From: Pseudonocardia kunmingensis
GTDB taxonomy: Bacteria; Actinomycetota; Actinomycetes; Mycobacteriales; Pseudonocardiaceae
NCBI RefSeq assembly: GCF_006716445.1
Contig: NZ_VFPA01000001.1
Location: 1,798,001 to 1,862,000, forward strand
Length of the DNA: 64,000 nucleotides
Direction: 5' to 3'
Each line of letters opens with the position of its first letter. Position 1 is the stretch's first letter. A program made the translations under genes and the position numbers. Positions 26,386 to 33,698 of the stretch are shown here, piece by piece. Below the pieces are notes generated by a model. It was not told the DNA's origin, did not search any database, and saw only the letters and a list, made by a program, of their open reading frames with translations.

Positions 26386-27294
26386 TCAGGCCGAGCAGAG
26401 CTGCTCGGTGGTCACCCCGTCTGCAGGCAGGTTGTCCTCCGAGAAGCCGAAGGGGCTCGCGGCCGTGAGCCAGCGTCCGTCGTCGTGCGCCTTCTGCAGC
26501 TCGGCGTTGAAGGCCTCCCGCAGGTCGTTGTCGGCCTGCCGGAACACGAACCCGCCCGCGGAGACCACGGGCTGCCCGTTCTCGGTGGGCGTGAAGCCTT
26601 CGGTGACCTCGACCCCGGCGTCCGGGTTCTTCCCGGCGAGCCACTTGAGCGAGATGTCGGTCAGGGCGGCCGCGTACGCCCGCCCGGAGGTGACGGCCTG
26701 CAGCAGTGCGTTCTGGTCGTCGTAGACGCTGATGCTTCCGGCGGGGACGCCTGCGGCCTCCGCGTAACCCTGTTCCACAGCGGCACTGAGCACGGCGAGC
26801 GGCACGCCCTTGGCCGCGATGTCCTCGAACGTGGCCACCTGCTGCGGGTTGCCGGCCGGCACGAGGAACGCGGTCAGCGCGGTGTAGTCCGGGATCGAGA
26901 ACGCCGCCTGTCCGCAGCGCTCGGCGGTGATGTTCATACCCGCGCACACCATGTCGTAGCGGTTGGCGTTCAGCGCGGGGATGAGCGACCCGAAGTCGAC
27001 CTGCTCGGCCTGCACCTCGGCGATGCCCATGGCCTGCAGCACGACACGTGCGACCTCAGGGGCCTCCCCGGTGACGTTGCCGCTGACGTCGGTGAAGCCG
27101 TACGGCTCCTCACCGGCGATACCGATGCGGATGCTGCCGGCACTCCGGGCGTTCTCCAGGACGCTCCCGCCGCCTGCTGCGCCTCCGCCGCCGGTGCTCT
27201 GGCACGCCGCGAGGAACGTCGATCCGCCGATCGCCACCGCTCCGGCCGTCGCCGTGCGGCGCAGGAAGTCACGCCTGCTCCAGAACTGCGTCAT
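26386..27294 (-). CDS. ehuB: Ectoine/hydroxyectoine-binding lipoprotein
   Basis: 302 residues. RRDFLRR plus a hydrophobic stretch and the lipobox LAAC mark a twin-arginine-type lipoprotein signal (Cys31). The mature protein shows IRIGIAGEEPYGFTD, GEAPEVARVVL, AGMNITAERC and the C-terminal GVTTEQLC typical of EhuB. It scavenges ectoines, which serve as osmolytes or nutrients. ATG 27294 follows AAGGAG. A minus-strand TACGTT at 27352-27357 is a likely -10 box, and CTCGTT/AACGAG (about 27405-27426) may be an operator. No ectoine breakdown genes lie in the window. Confidence 0.9.
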   Translation of the reverse strand: MTQFWSRRDFLRRTATAGAVAIGGSTFLAACQSTGGGGAAGGGSVLENARSAGSIRIGIAGEEPYGFTDVSGNVTGEAPEVARVVLQAMGIAEVQAEQVDFGSLIPALNANRYDMVCAGMNITAERCGQAAFSIPDYTALTAFLVPAGNPQQVATFEDIAAKGVPLAVLSAAVEQGYAEAAGVPAGSISVYDDQNALLQAVTSGRAYAAALTDISLKWLAGKNPDAGVEVTEGFTPTENGQPVVSAGGFVFRQADNDLREAFNAELQKAHDDGRWLTAASPFGFSEDNLPADGVTTEQLCSA

Positions 27295-27552
27295 GGCTAC
27301 TCCTTCCGTTCGTCCGGCGACCCCCCTCCGGTCACCGACGTCGAAGTCCGAACGTAGGGGAACTCGTTCGCCTCGCCGTCACCTGGGCGCCGCATCCCTC
27401 TACTCGTTACGCGACCGCAACGAGCTGCATGTTTCCGGCCGACCTTCACCCGATCGGACGCCATAAACGCCCGAAGGGGCGGGTACACACGGCGCCGCTT
27501 CCACCGACCGCCCGACCCAGCCGACGAGCCCGGCATGCGACAGGATCGGGGC

Positions 27553-28554
27553 ATGCTGCGCATCGCCGGGCTCCCGGTCTGGGTCGGCCCGTCCGAGGTC
27601 ATCGCCGGAGCACGCGCCGTGGTCGGGTGGAGCGACGAGGCCGTGCAGGTCGTCGCCTCCCTGCCCGAGCGGGTGGCCGGGCTCCTCGACGAGGCGGACG
27701 GGTTGGTCGGGCGGATCACCGCGGTCGCGGACCGCGCCGACACGATCGTCGAGCGGACCGACGGGATCATGCGGTCGGTCGACGACCTGCTGGGCGCGGT
27801 GCAGGTCGCGGTCGGCCGGGTCGACGAGGTGCTGCGCGACGCCGACGGCATGGTCCGCACCGTGGACGCGCTACTGGCCGAGGTCCGCACGGTCGCCGAC
27901 GGTGCGAGCGCGCTGGTCAGCCGCGCGGGCGGGGTGGCCGACGAGGCGGCCGGGCTCGTCGGCCGGGCCGGCGGCGTGGCCGACGACGCGGCCGGGCTCG
28001 TGGCACGCGCCGACGGGGTGGCCGAGGGCGCCGCGGTGCTCGTGGAGAAGGCAGGCGCGGTGGCCGACGAGGCGGCCACCGTCGTGGCCGGCGCCGGCAC
28101 CGTCGCCGCGGACGCGCGCACGATCGTCGCCACCGCGGGAGGCGTGGCCGACGACGCGGGCGCGGTGATCGGCACGGCGACCGCGGTGGCCGACCGCGCG
28201 GGCTCGGTGGTCGACCAGGCCGCCGGGGCCGCGAACGGGGCCTCGGAGCTGCTGGCCACCTACCAGCCGATCGCCCGGCAGGCCGCGCCGCTGGCCCGCA
28301 GGTTCGTGGAGGAGTTCTCCGAGGACGAGGTGCGGGCGGCGATCCGGCTGATCGACCAGCTGCCGCAGCTCACCGAGCACCTCGAGGGCGACATCATGCC
28401 GATCCTGGCCACCCTCGACCGGGTCGGCCCGGACGTCCACGAGCTGCTCGAACAGCTCAAGGAGGTGCGCCAGGCGATCCAGGGCATCCCCGGCCTCGGC
28501 TTCTTCCGCAGGCGGGGCGAGCGCAACGACGCGGAGGAGAACGCCGCCCGCTGA
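27553..28554 (+). CDS. Protein with thirteen tandem 14-residue repeats
   Basis: 333 residues. Residues 56-237 divide exactly into thirteen 14-residue units, for example TAVADRADTIVERT, GGVADEAAGLVGRA, GGVADDAAGLVARA, DGVAEGAAVLVEKA and TAVADRAGSVVDQA. The pattern hydrophobic-Ala-Asp-x-Ala recurs every two heptads, indicating a long amphipathic or coiled-coil helix. The C-terminal part (about 240-333) is helical and acidic, then ends basic (FFRRRGERNDAEE). There is no signal peptide or catalytic motif. CAGGAT ends 6 nt before ATG 27553. Possible roles are a scaffold or a phasin-like surface protein. I do not recognise the family. It is divergent from ehuB. Confidence 0.72.
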   Translation: MLRIAGLPVWVGPSEVIAGARAVVGWSDEAVQVVASLPERVAGLLDEADGLVGRITAVADRADTIVERTDGIMRSVDDLLGAVQVAVGRVDEVLRDADGMVRTVDALLAEVRTVADGASALVSRAGGVADEAAGLVGRAGGVADDAAGLVARADGVAEGAAVLVEKAGAVADEAATVVAGAGTVAADARTIVATAGGVADDAGAVIGTATAVADRAGSVVDQAAGAANGASELLATYQPIARQAAPLARRFVEEFSEDEVRAAIRLIDQLPQLTEHLEGDIMPILATLDRVGPDVHELLEQLKEVRQAIQGIPGLGFFRRRGERNDAEENAAR

Positions 28555-28564
28555 CCCCCGTCCC

Positions 28565-28626
28565 GCACCGTGGAGCCGTACTGCTGTCATCCGGGCGGCG
28601 AAATCAGCTGTATGGCTCCAAGGTGC
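28565..28626. repeat. GCACCTTGGAGCC palindrome, copy 1, overlapping a gene end
   Basis: GCACCGTGGAGCCGTAC (28565-28581) and GTATGGCTCCAAGGTGC (28610-28626) are inverted copies at 15 of 17 positions. The structure lies between convergent genes and could end both transcripts. Its right arm encodes the last residues of the GNAT protein. The same GGCTCCAAGGTGC word recurs at 57685-57745. Confidence 0.65.
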
Positions 28627-29284
28627 GGTGGATGCGCGCCCGCACCTGCGGCCAGTCCTCCGCCAGGATCGAGAACATGACGGTGTCGCGCACCGTCCCG
28701 TCGGCCCGGCGCTGGTAGCGGCGCAGGATGCCCTCGTACCGGGCGCCGAGGCGGGCGATCGCGCGCTGCGAGCGCACGTTGCGCACGTCGGTCTTGAGCT
28801 GGACCCGCCCGGCGCCGAGCACGTCGAAGGCCTGGGCGAGCAGCGCCAGCTTCGTGTCGGGGTTCACCGCGGTCCCCCAGACCGCCGGCGTATAGGCGGT
28901 GCTCCCGATCTCCAGGCGGGCGTCGGGCACCGAGACGTCGAGGTAGCTCGACGTCCCGACGACGGTCCCGGCGGGCAGACCGGCGCACGGCACGCGCAGT
29001 CGCACCAGCCACGGCAGGGCCCCGGCCGCGCGGTTGCGGTCCAGCGTCACGGCGTACGCCTGCGCGGTGTCCGGGCGGCCCTTCACGTGCTGCCACACCC
29101 GCTCGTCGTCCAGGGCCGCGAAGAGCGCCTCGGCGTCGCGGGCCGGGTCGGCGGGCACGAGCTCGACGACGCGGCCGGTCGTCACCACCACGCCGGGCTG
29201 CGGTGGCCAGGTCAGAGGCGGCCACGGCACGTCGCCCGGGCGGGCGTCGGCCACGGGCACGAAGCTGTCATCGATCTCCGGCAC
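28604..29284 (-). CDS. GNAT N-acetyltransferase (RimJ/RimL-like)
   Basis: 226 residues. The GNAT fold is recognised by VVELVPADPARDAEALFAAL, VGTSSYLDVSVPDARLEIGS and the later RVQLKTDVRNVRSQRAIARL with GARYEGILRRYQRR, as in RimJ/RimL enzymes acetylating protein N-termini or small amines with acetyl-CoA. The V/I-x-x-x-x-Q/R-x-x-G/A CoA loop is weak. GTG 29284 lies 12 nt after the ecm stop, so it is probably the second gene of the ecm operon, although no pathway link is obvious. Confidence 0.82.
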   Translation of the reverse strand: MPEIDDSFVPVADARPGDVPWPPLTWPPQPGVVVTTGRVVELVPADPARDAEALFAALDDERVWQHVKGRPDTAQAYAVTLDRNRAAGALPWLVRLRVPCAGLPAGTVVGTSSYLDVSVPDARLEIGSTAYTPAVWGTAVNPDTKLALLAQAFDVLGAGRVQLKTDVRNVRSQRAIARLGARYEGILRRYQRRADGTVRDTVMFSILAEDWPQVRARIHRTLEPYS

Positions 29285-29296
29285 ACCGGGAGTGTG

Positions 29297-31321
29297 TCAG
29301 CGCGCAGCGGGCGCCTGCTCGCCGTTCGCGGCCAGCACCAGCGTCACGATCTCGTCCATCATCCCCGTGAGCTGGTAGTCCTTCGGCGTGAACACCGCGG
29401 CCACCCCGCGTTCCCGCAGCGCCGCGGCGTCCTCGGGCGGGATGATGCCGCCGACCACCACGGGTACGTCGTCGGCGCCCGCGGCGCGCAGCCCGTCGAC
29501 GACGGCGGGAACGACCTCCAGGTGCGAGCCGGAGAGCACCGACAGGCCCACCACGTGCACGTCCTCCTGCACGGCTGCGGCCACGATCTGCGCGGGCGTG
29601 AGCCGGATGCCCTGGTAGACGACCTCGAAGCCGACGTCGCGGGCGCGCACGGCCACCTGCTCGGCGCCGTTGGAGTGCCCGTCGAGGCCGGGCTTGCCCA
29701 CGAGCATCCGCAGCCGCGTGCCGAGCCGCTCCCCGGCCGCCCGCACCCGCTCGCGCACCTCGGCGATCTCGCCCGCCGCCTCGCCGCCCGTCACGGCGGC
29801 CGAGACGCCGGTGGGGGCGCGGAACTCGCCGAACACCTCGCGCAGGACGCCGGCCCACTCCCCGGTGGTGACGCCCGCCTTCGCGCAGGCGATCGAGGCG
29901 TCCATGAGGTTGGCGTCGGGCGCAGTCGAATGTCTCAGTGCGGCGTCGCGCAGGGTGCCGAGCGCGGCCTCGACGGCGGCGGCGTCGCGGCCCGCGCGCC
30001 AGGCGCGGACCGCCTCGATCGCGGCCGCCTCGGTGGCCGGGTCGACCGTCTCGATCGCGCCCGCGCCCTCGGCCTGCAGCGGGCTCGGCTCGGTGCTGTC
30101 GAAGCGGTTGACGCCGACGACGACCTCCTCGCCGGACTCGATCCGCCTGCGCCGCTCGGCGAGCGAGCTGACCAGCTGCCCCTTCATGTAGCCGGACTCG
30201 ACGGCGGCGACCGCCCCGCCCATCTCCTGGACGCGCCCGATCTCCGCGCGGGCCTCCTCGACGAGCTCGGCGACCTTGGCCTCGACGACCCGGCTGCCCT
30301 CGAAGAGGTCCTCGTACTCGAGCAGGTCGGTCTCGTAGGCGAGCACCTGCTGCATGCGCAGCGCCCACTGCTGGTCCCACGGGCGGGGCAGGCCGAGTGC
30401 CTCGTTCCAGGCCGGGAGCTGGATCGCCCGGGCGCGCGCGTCGCGCGACAGCGTCACTGCGAGCATCTCCAGCACGATGCGCTGCACGTTGTTCTCCGGC
30501 TGCGCCTCGGTGAGCCCGAGGGAGTTGACCTGCACGCCGTAGCGCAGCCGCCGCTGCTTCGGGTCCTGCACGCCGTAGCGCTCGCGCGTGATCTCGTCCC
30601 AGAGCCGGGCCAGGGCCCGCATCTTGCACATCTCCTCGACGAACCGCAGGCCCGCGTTGACGAAGAACGACATGCGCCCGACGACGTCGCCGAACCGCTC
30701 CTGCGGCACCTGCCCCGAGTCGCGCACGGCGTCCAGCACGGCGACCGCCGTGGACAGCGCGTAGGCGAGCTCCTGCGGCGGCGTGGCACCGGCCTCCTGC
30801 AGGTGGTAGCTGCAGATGTTGATCGGGTTCCACTTCGGGATGTTCGAGACCGACCACGCGATCATGTCCGAGATCAGCCGCATGCTCGGCGCGGGCGGGA
30901 ACACGTACGTCCCGCGCGACAGGTACTCCTTGACGATGTCGTTCTGCGTGGTGCCCGCGAGCGTCGCGCGGGGCGCCTCGTGCTCGTCGGCCACCGCGAC
31001 GTAGAGCGCGAGCAGCCACATCGCCGGGGCGTTGATCGTCATCGAGGTGTTGGCCTCGGCCATCGGGATGCCGTCGAAGAGCGTTCGCATGTCGCCGATG
31101 TGGCTGACCGGCACCCCGACCTTGCCGACCTCGCCCTTCGCGAGCTCGTCGTCGGGGTCGTAACCGGTCTGGGTCGGCAGGTCGAAGGCGACGGACAGGC
31201 CGGTCTGGCCCTTGGCGAGGTTCCGCCGGTAGAGCGCGTTGGACTTCTCGGCGGACGAGTGGCCCGCGTAGGTGCGGATGACCCACGGTCGGTCGCGCTC
31301 GCGGTCGGTCGGGTACGGCAC
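29297..31321 (-). CDS. ecm: Ethylmalonyl-CoA mutase (MeaA/Ecm)
   Basis: 674 residues. The mutase barrel begins RTYAGHSSAEKSNALYRRN and GLSVAFDLPTQTGYDPD, as in MeaA rather than in methylmalonyl-CoA mutase. The C-terminal B12 domain has the D-x-H-x-x-G motif in GLDGHSNGAEQ and ends in VVVGGIIPP. The enzyme converts (2R)-ethylmalonyl-CoA to (2S)-methylsuccinyl-CoA with adenosylcobalamin. GTG 31321 follows GGAGGTGCCCG. The promoter carries the same motif as ccr, and MeaB (7375) and the adenosyltransferase (44381) would service the cofactor. Confidence 0.94.
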   Translation of the reverse strand: MPYPTDRERDRPWVIRTYAGHSSAEKSNALYRRNLAKGQTGLSVAFDLPTQTGYDPDDELAKGEVGKVGVPVSHIGDMRTLFDGIPMAEANTSMTINAPAMWLLALYVAVADEHEAPRATLAGTTQNDIVKEYLSRGTYVFPPAPSMRLISDMIAWSVSNIPKWNPINICSYHLQEAGATPPQELAYALSTAVAVLDAVRDSGQVPQERFGDVVGRMSFFVNAGLRFVEEMCKMRALARLWDEITRERYGVQDPKQRRLRYGVQVNSLGLTEAQPENNVQRIVLEMLAVTLSRDARARAIQLPAWNEALGLPRPWDQQWALRMQQVLAYETDLLEYEDLFEGSRVVEAKVAELVEEARAEIGRVQEMGGAVAAVESGYMKGQLVSSLAERRRRIESGEEVVVGVNRFDSTEPSPLQAEGAGAIETVDPATEAAAIEAVRAWRAGRDAAAVEAALGTLRDAALRHSTAPDANLMDASIACAKAGVTTGEWAGVLREVFGEFRAPTGVSAAVTGGEAAGEIAEVRERVRAAGERLGTRLRMLVGKPGLDGHSNGAEQVAVRARDVGFEVVYQGIRLTPAQIVAAAVQEDVHVVGLSVLSGSHLEVVPAVVDGLRAAGADDVPVVVGGIIPPEDAAALRERGVAAVFTPKDYQLTGMMDEIVTLVLAANGEQAPAAR

Positions 31322-31358
31322 CGGGCACCTCCGCGTCGAGGATGAGCTGGGACGTGAT

Positions 31359-31373
31359 GCTACTGGCAGGTAG
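31359..31373 (-). promoter_or_regulatory. Shared motif in the ecm promoter
   Basis: On the minus strand CTACCTGCCAGTAGC ends 37 nt before the ecm start, exactly as before ccr. Flanking bases make a GCTAC...GTAGC dyad (31359-31374). The final TAGCAT (31362 down to 31357) would serve as the -10 box, so a bound protein would block or contact polymerase. Confidence 0.5.
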
Positions 31374-31464
31374 CCCCCGCGGCCCCGTCCGAGGAGCGGC
31401 GTCACACCTGCGGATCGATCCAGGGGGACGCGCGCTGCCCGCCGGTGCGGCGCACAATCAGGGG

Positions 31465-31785
31465 GTGACCGCCGCCCCGCTCACCGCTCTCGTCGGCGGC
31501 GTCCTGATGCTGGCGATGATCCTGATCGCGCTGCGCTGGACGTTCGGCACCGGTCGCGACCAACCGGCCCCGCACATCCCCGACCCCGACGACCCGACCG
31601 GCGACGGCCTGCTCACCGAGGTGTCCCGGGTGCCGACGGAGGCCGCGGCGCAGGTGCTGCGCTCCCGGCTCGCGGCCGCCGGCGTCCGCGCGACCGTCGG
31701 CCGGTCGGGCAGCGCCTACCGCCTGCTCGTGTTCCCCGCCGACCTCGCCGCCGCCCGCGTGGTCGTGAGCGGCCCCTCGGACTGA
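31465..31785 (+). CDS. Small membrane protein with DUF2007-like domain
   Basis: 106 residues. One N-terminal transmembrane helix (about 6-26) precedes an acidic linker (PHIPDPDDPTGDG) and a cytoplasmic domain: LLTEVSRVPTEAAAQVLRSR then AGVRATVGRSGSAYRLLVFP. This resembles the DUF2007 signal-transducing fold, in which a small ferredoxin-like domain senses an unknown ligand. GTG 31465 lies 6 nt after CACAAT, so the message may be leaderless. It is divergent from ecm and converges on the DUF1206 gene, 4 nt between stops. Confidence 0.65.
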   Translation: MTAAPLTALVGGVLMLAMILIALRWTFGTGRDQPAPHIPDPDDPTGDGLLTEVSRVPTEAAAQVLRSRLAAAGVRATVGRSGSAYRLLVFPADLAAARVVVSGPSD

Positions 31786-31789
31786 GACC

Positions 31790-32608
31790 TCAGACGCGGT
31801 GGTAGCGCGCGTCGAAGAAGCAGAACAGCCCGTAGGCCAGCAGCCCGAGCGCGACGGCCGCGAGCAGGTACGGCCCGAACGGCTGCCCGGCCAGCGTCCG
31901 CAGCGCCGTGTCCATGCCCGACGCCTCCTCGGGGCGCAACCGCACGGCGGCGACGACGACGAGCACGCCGATCAGGCCGAGCGCGACGCCCTTCGCCGCG
32001 AACCCGACCTGCCCGGTCCGCAGGGCGACCGCCCGCGCGTGCCGGTCCGACGGCAGGGACATGTCGCGCCGGAAGCGCTGCTGCACCCCGGTGACCACGG
32101 TGACCACGCCGGCGACCAGGATCCCGACCCCCACCACCCCGACGAGGAGCTGCCCGCCGGGCATCCCGAGCACGCCGGCGGTGGCGCCCTGCTGACCGCC
32201 GCCCCCGCCGCTGCCCACCGCGGTGCCGGCGGCCAGCACCGTCAGGACGGCGAAGACCACGGCCTTGCCACCGCTGACGACCCGCTTGCGCAGCTTCGTC
32301 ACGCGGTCGGACTCGTAGGAGAACCCCCAGAACACCTGCTCCAGCCGCCAGAGGGCGACGGCGGCGAAGCCGGCGACCAGCACCCAGAGCAACGCCCGGC
32401 CGAGCGGTTGCTGCCCGATGGTCTGGAACGCCCCGTTCTGGTCGGCCTGCTCACCGCTGCCGCCGAACGCGATCTGCAGCGCGATCCAGGCGACCAGCAG
32501 GTGGGTGAGCCCGTAGGCCGCGATCCCGATCCGGGCGCCTGCCTTCACTGGCCGGCTGCGCGCGGCGCTCTTCGCGGATCGGTGGGCGGTGCGCCCTGCG
32601 TGGTTCAT
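31790..32608 (-). CDS. DUF1206 family membrane protein
   Basis: 272 residues with about six hydrophobic helices arranged as three DUF1206 repeats, each starting like KAGARIGIAAYGLTHLLVAW, KAVVFAVLTVL and GFAAKGVALGLIGVLVVVAA. The N-terminal tail is basic. Function of DUF1206 proteins is unknown. The only nearby start in frame is ATG 32608, which has no good ribosome site of its own. A strong GGAGGT instead precedes a six-codon mini-ORF whose stop overlaps this ATG. Confidence 0.8.
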   Translation of the reverse strand: MNHAGRTAHRSAKSAARSRPVKAGARIGIAAYGLTHLLVAWIALQIAFGGSGEQADQNGAFQTIGQQPLGRALLWVLVAGFAAVALWRLEQVFWGFSYESDRVTKLRKRVVSGGKAVVFAVLTVLAAGTAVGSGGGGGQQGATAGVLGMPGGQLLVGVVGVGILVAGVVTVVTGVQQRFRRDMSLPSDRHARAVALRTGQVGFAAKGVALGLIGVLVVVAAVRLRPEEASGMDTALRTLAGQPFGPYLLAAVALGLLAYGLFCFFDARYHRV

Positions 32609-32625
32609 CCGGCAGCGCCGTTCAT
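32605..32625 (-). CDS. Six-codon leader mini-ORF coupled to the DUF1206 gene
   Basis: ATG 32625 follows GAGGAGGTCAC and encodes MNGAAG then TGA. The stop overlaps the DUF1206 start as ATGA, a typical arrangement for termination-reinitiation. No start codon lies in the DUF1206 frame at a usable distance from the ribosome site, which argues that the mini-ORF is really translated. Alternatively, a missed frameshift could join the two. Confidence 0.45.
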   Translation of the reverse strand: MNGAAG

Positions 32626-32708
32626 GTGACCTCCTCGTGCGGTGATCGCACCGTCGCACGCACCCCCGGACTCCGCAGGCCCTGCTGCTCCCTTCGGCCC
32701 AACGCAGC

Positions 32709-32744
32709 GAGGTGGCCGTGCTCCCCCCGGAACACGACCACCTC
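32709..32744 (-). terminator. Terminator hairpin after the first DedA gene
   Basis: GAGGTGGCCGTG (32709-32720) pairs with CACGACCACCTC (32733-32744) at 11 of 12 positions, loop 12 nt. It lies 43 nt past the DedA stop on the minus strand and before the DUF1206 leader. Confidence 0.6.
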
Positions 32745-32787
32745 ACCCGGTGGGGCCGGGCGCCGCCCCCGCGGACGCCCGGCTCCC

Positions 32788-33522
32788 TCAGCGCCCCCCT
32801 GGCGCCTGCGGTGACCCGCCCCCCGACGGGTCACCGCACCCCGTCCCCACTGGGACCGGAGCGGCCGGCGGGCCCGCGTCGACCGGCTCCCCAGCCCGTC
32901 CACGCCGGCGCTTGCGCACCGCCCGCACCCCCACCGCGACCGCAACGGCCGCGATCACCACGCCCGTCACGGTCGGCCCGAGCAGGTGCGCGGAGTGCCG
33001 GATCGCGAGCGACGCCGCGCTCCCCAGCCCGACGTACACCAGCCCCCAGACGACCGCCCCCAGCGCCGTGTAGCGCGCGTACCGCCCCAGCGGCATGCGC
33101 AGCGTCCCGGCGATGACGGGCACCAGCGAGTGCGCGACGGCCAGGAACCGCGAGCCGACGACGGCACGCCCGGTACCTCCGCGCAGCACGCCCTCGGCCC
33201 GCACCCAGTTCGACTCCCCGACCTTGCGTCCCGCCCAGCTCGCCCGGATCCGGCCCCCGAACCTCCGGCCGAGCAGGTACCCCCCGGTCTGCCCGGTCAG
33301 GCTCGCCCCGGCGGCGACGGCCGCCAGCGCCGCGTACTCCCCCGCGCTCCCCACCGTGGTCGCCGCCGCGAGCAGGACGACCTCGCCCGGCGTCACCAGC
33401 CCGATCAGCACGGTCGTCTCCAGCACCAGCAGCAGGCCGACCACCGCGTAGAGCTGCCACGCCGGGACCGCGTCGATCATCGCGAAGAACGCGTCCAGCC
33501 ATTCGGTGATCACGTCGTCCAC
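32788..33522 (-). CDS. DedA family membrane protein
   Basis: 244 residues. The SNARE-associated/DedA core is visible: VLETTVLIGLVTPGEVVLLAA, GASLTGQTGGYLLGRRFG with the conserved G-x-x-x-G-R, and RFLAVAHSLVPVIAGTLRM with the conserved Arg and Pro. DedA proteins flip lipids such as undecaprenyl phosphate and support membrane potential. GTG 33522 follows GAGGGG. The C-terminus is a basic then Gly/Pro-rich tail. A second, shorter DedA lies at 43648. Confidence 0.85.
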   Translation of the reverse strand: MDDVITEWLDAFFAMIDAVPAWQLYAVVGLLLVLETTVLIGLVTPGEVVLLAAATTVGSAGEYAALAAVAAGASLTGQTGGYLLGRRFGGRIRASWAGRKVGESNWVRAEGVLRGGTGRAVVGSRFLAVAHSLVPVIAGTLRMPLGRYARYTALGAVVWGLVYVGLGSAASLAIRHSAHLLGPTVTGVVIAAVAVAVGVRAVRKRRRGRAGEPVDAGPPAAPVPVGTGCGDPSGGGSPQAPGGR

Positions 33523-33609
33523 CCTGGCCCCTCGAGCGCGCCCGGCCCATCCGGGCAACCCCTGAACCGGGGTAGGGATGTCCCCCCTCTCCCGGTCGCG
33601 GATTCGGGG

Positions 33610-33666
33610 TTGCACCGGCGGTGTGACCTTCCCTACGTTCAGCCTCGCTGGAATCGATTTCTCGAT
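33610..33666 (+). promoter_or_regulatory. Promoter and LacI-like operator of the sugar ABC operon
   Basis: TTGCAC (33610-33615), an 18-nt spacer and TACGTT (33634-33639) form a good promoter. About 14 bp after the -10 box, ATCGA-TTTC-TCGAT (33653-33666), overlapping AATCGATT (33652-33659), forms an inverted repeat where a LacI/GalR-type repressor could sit. No such regulator is encoded next door. Confidence 0.5.
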
Positions 33667-33698
33667 CCCGACGACGTGGTCGCAGGCGGGAGGTGCCC

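Noticed and set aside
29297-31321. Methylmalonyl-CoA mutase
   Set aside because: The single-gene layout and the RTYAGHSSAEKSNALYRRN start fit MeaA/Ecm better than the two-subunit mutA/mutB found in actinobacteria.
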